From the NCBI GenBank assembly GCA_035541895.1, contig DATKMK010000101.1, positions 1-15,781 of the forward strand: a stretch of DNA of 15,781 nt, given 5' to 3'. The DNA is from DATKMK01 sp035541895 (GTDB lineage: Bacteria; Desulfobacterota; Binatia; HRBIN30; JACQVA1). Both the position numbers and the translations under genes were made by a program. Below are positions 14,960-15,781 of the stretch, piece by piece. Numbering within the stretch: position 1 is the stretch's first letter; each line of letters opens with the position of its first letter. The notes under the pieces are model-generated. The model ran no database searches. It had not been told where the DNA came from and worked only from the letters and a program-made list of their open reading frames with translations.

Positions 14960-15781
14960 ATGACGATCCGCAAATCGAAGAAGAGTCGACGTGGGGAAGC
15001 CGGCACGCGACCTCCGGCTGCGTACGAGACCTTGCTGTACGACGTCGACGGAACCATCGCGACGATCACGCTCAATCGACCCGATCGACTCAACACCATC
15101 GTGCCGCCGATGCCGGACGAAATCGAGGCCGCCGTCCATCGCGCGGTCGCCGATCGTGCAGTGAAAGTCATCATCGTGCGCGGCGCCGGTCGCGCATTCT
15201 GCGCCGGATTCGACTTCGGCGGTGGGTTCCACCACTGGGATGAGGCGCTCACCACCGACGGCGCGTGGGACCCGGGCAAAGATTTCGTCTTCGCCACCGC
15301 GCCGACGCTCGCGCCGGTACCGAAGTTCATGAGCCTGTGGCGCGCGCCCAAGCCGGTGATCGCGCAGGTGCACGGCTGGTGTGTCGGCGGCGGCAGCGAC
15401 TTCGCGCTGTGCGCCGATCTGGTGATCGCCAGCGACGACGCGCGTATCGGCACGCCCTATTCGCGGATGTGGGGCTGCTATCTCAGCGGTATGTGGCTGT
15501 ACCGACTCGGCTTGACCAAGGCGAAAGAGTACGCGCTCACCGGCAAGCCGCTGTCCGGCAGCGAAGCGGCTGCGATTGGACTGATCAACAAAGCCGTGCC
15601 GTTCGCTCAACTCGAAGCCGAAGTGCGCGCCAGCGCCGAGCAGTTGGCGTCGATTCCGTTGTCGCAACTCTCGGCGATGAAACTGATCGTCAACCAGGCG
15701 TACGAGAACATGGGCTTGGCGTCGACCCAGACGCTCGGCCCGATTCTCGACGGCCTCATGCGCAACACGCCCGGCGCGCAC
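14960..15781 (+). CDS. Crotonase-fold (enoyl-CoA hydratase/isomerase) family protein, 3' end outside window
   Basis: The frame is open from the ATG at 14960 (GAGAGGA at 14944-14950) to the window end, giving 274 residues with no stop, so the C-terminus is missing. The first 20 residues are a Lys/Arg-rich extension absent from typical family members. GAGRAFCAGFDF (75-86) and HGWCVGGGSDFALCADLVIAS (138-158) supply the two oxyanion-hole backbone NH groups that hold the CoA thioester. The two Glu of enoyl-CoA hydratase are changed: Asp147 in GGGSDFAL, and Tyr167 in GTPYSRMWGCY. This pattern occurs in a divergent branch of crotonases, including mycobacterial paralogues. The protein should bind an acyl-CoA, but plain hydration is not guaranteed. 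It starts 14 bp after the SDR stop and completes a ligase-SDR-crotonase run. Confidence 0.85.
   Translation, partial: MTIRKSKKSRRGEAGTRPPAAYETLLYDVDGTIATITLNRPDRLNTIVPPMPDEIEAAVHRAVADRAVKVIIVRGAGRAFCAGFDFGGGFHHWDEALTTDGAWDPGKDFVFATAPTLAPVPKFMSLWRAPKPVIAQVHGWCVGGGSDFALCADLVIASDDARIGTPYSRMWGCYLSGMWLYRLGLTKAKEYALTGKPLSGSEAAAIGLINKAVPFAQLEAEVRASAEQLASIPLSQLSAMKLIVNQAYENMGLASTQTLGPILDGLMRNTPGAH

Noticed and set aside
14906..15781. Long minus-strand open frame at the window's right end
   Set aside because: Antisense to the crotonase gene, which has a good ribosome binding site and oxyanion-hole motifs.
1..15781. CRISPR array, tRNA, rRNA, riboswitch or insertion sequence
   Set aside because: No regularly spaced repeats, no tRNA-like cloverleaf in the short gaps, and no transposase or integrase motifs were seen; all intergenic gaps are under 140 bp.

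Overview
The window is gene-dense, GC-rich DNA (roughly two thirds G+C by eye). Spacing is tight, several stop/start pairs overlap, and long spurious antisense reading frames are common. No rRNA, tRNA, CRISPR array, transposase or phage gene was recognised. The mix of a ferredoxin-linked 2-oxoacid oxidoreductase, an acyl-CoA ligase/SDR/crotonase set and secreted proteins with Thr-Pro linkers suggests an uncultivated environmental lineage of the former Deltaproteobacteria, such as Binatota-like or Rokubacteria-like bacteria. That placement is inference; no marker gene is present.

Layout. (1) 1-1238, plus strand: the 3' end of a dienelactone-hydrolase-family gene, then a secreted alpha/beta-hydrolase esterase of the esterase D/antigen 85 type. 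(2) 1267-3801, minus strand: a large exported protein with two near-identical LamG domains, Thr/Pro linkers and a C-terminal domain I cannot name. (3) 3928-4962, plus strand: a DUF7064-like protein. (4) 4975-7428, minus strand: an orphan membrane-bound PAS-GAF-GAF histidine kinase. (5) 10672 down to 7547, minus strand: a compact operon of gamma subunit, 2x[4Fe-4S] ferredoxin, alpha subunit and beta subunit of a 2-oxoacid:ferredoxin oxidoreductase, followed by a cupin. (6) 10807 to the window end, plus strand and divergent from block 5: SRPBCC protein, D-2-hydroxyacid dehydrogenase, small cupin, acyl-CoA synthetase, SDR and a crotonase-fold protein cut by the window edge.

Blocks 5 and 6 share a 134-bp divergent promoter region and fit one catabolic locus. 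The 2-hydroxyacid dehydrogenase interconverts 2-hydroxy- and 2-oxoacids. The oxidoreductase converts a 2-oxoacid plus CoA to an acyl-CoA, CO2 and reduced ferredoxin. The ligase, crotonase and SDR would activate and process carboxylic acids as CoA thioesters. The substrate cannot be read from sequence. Several of these enzymes depart from the usual active-site pattern: a missing loop in the oxidoreductase alpha subunit, no A10 lysine in the ligase, Phe for catalytic Tyr in the SDR, and Asp/Tyr in place of the two Glu of the crotonase. This locus is the most interesting part of the window.
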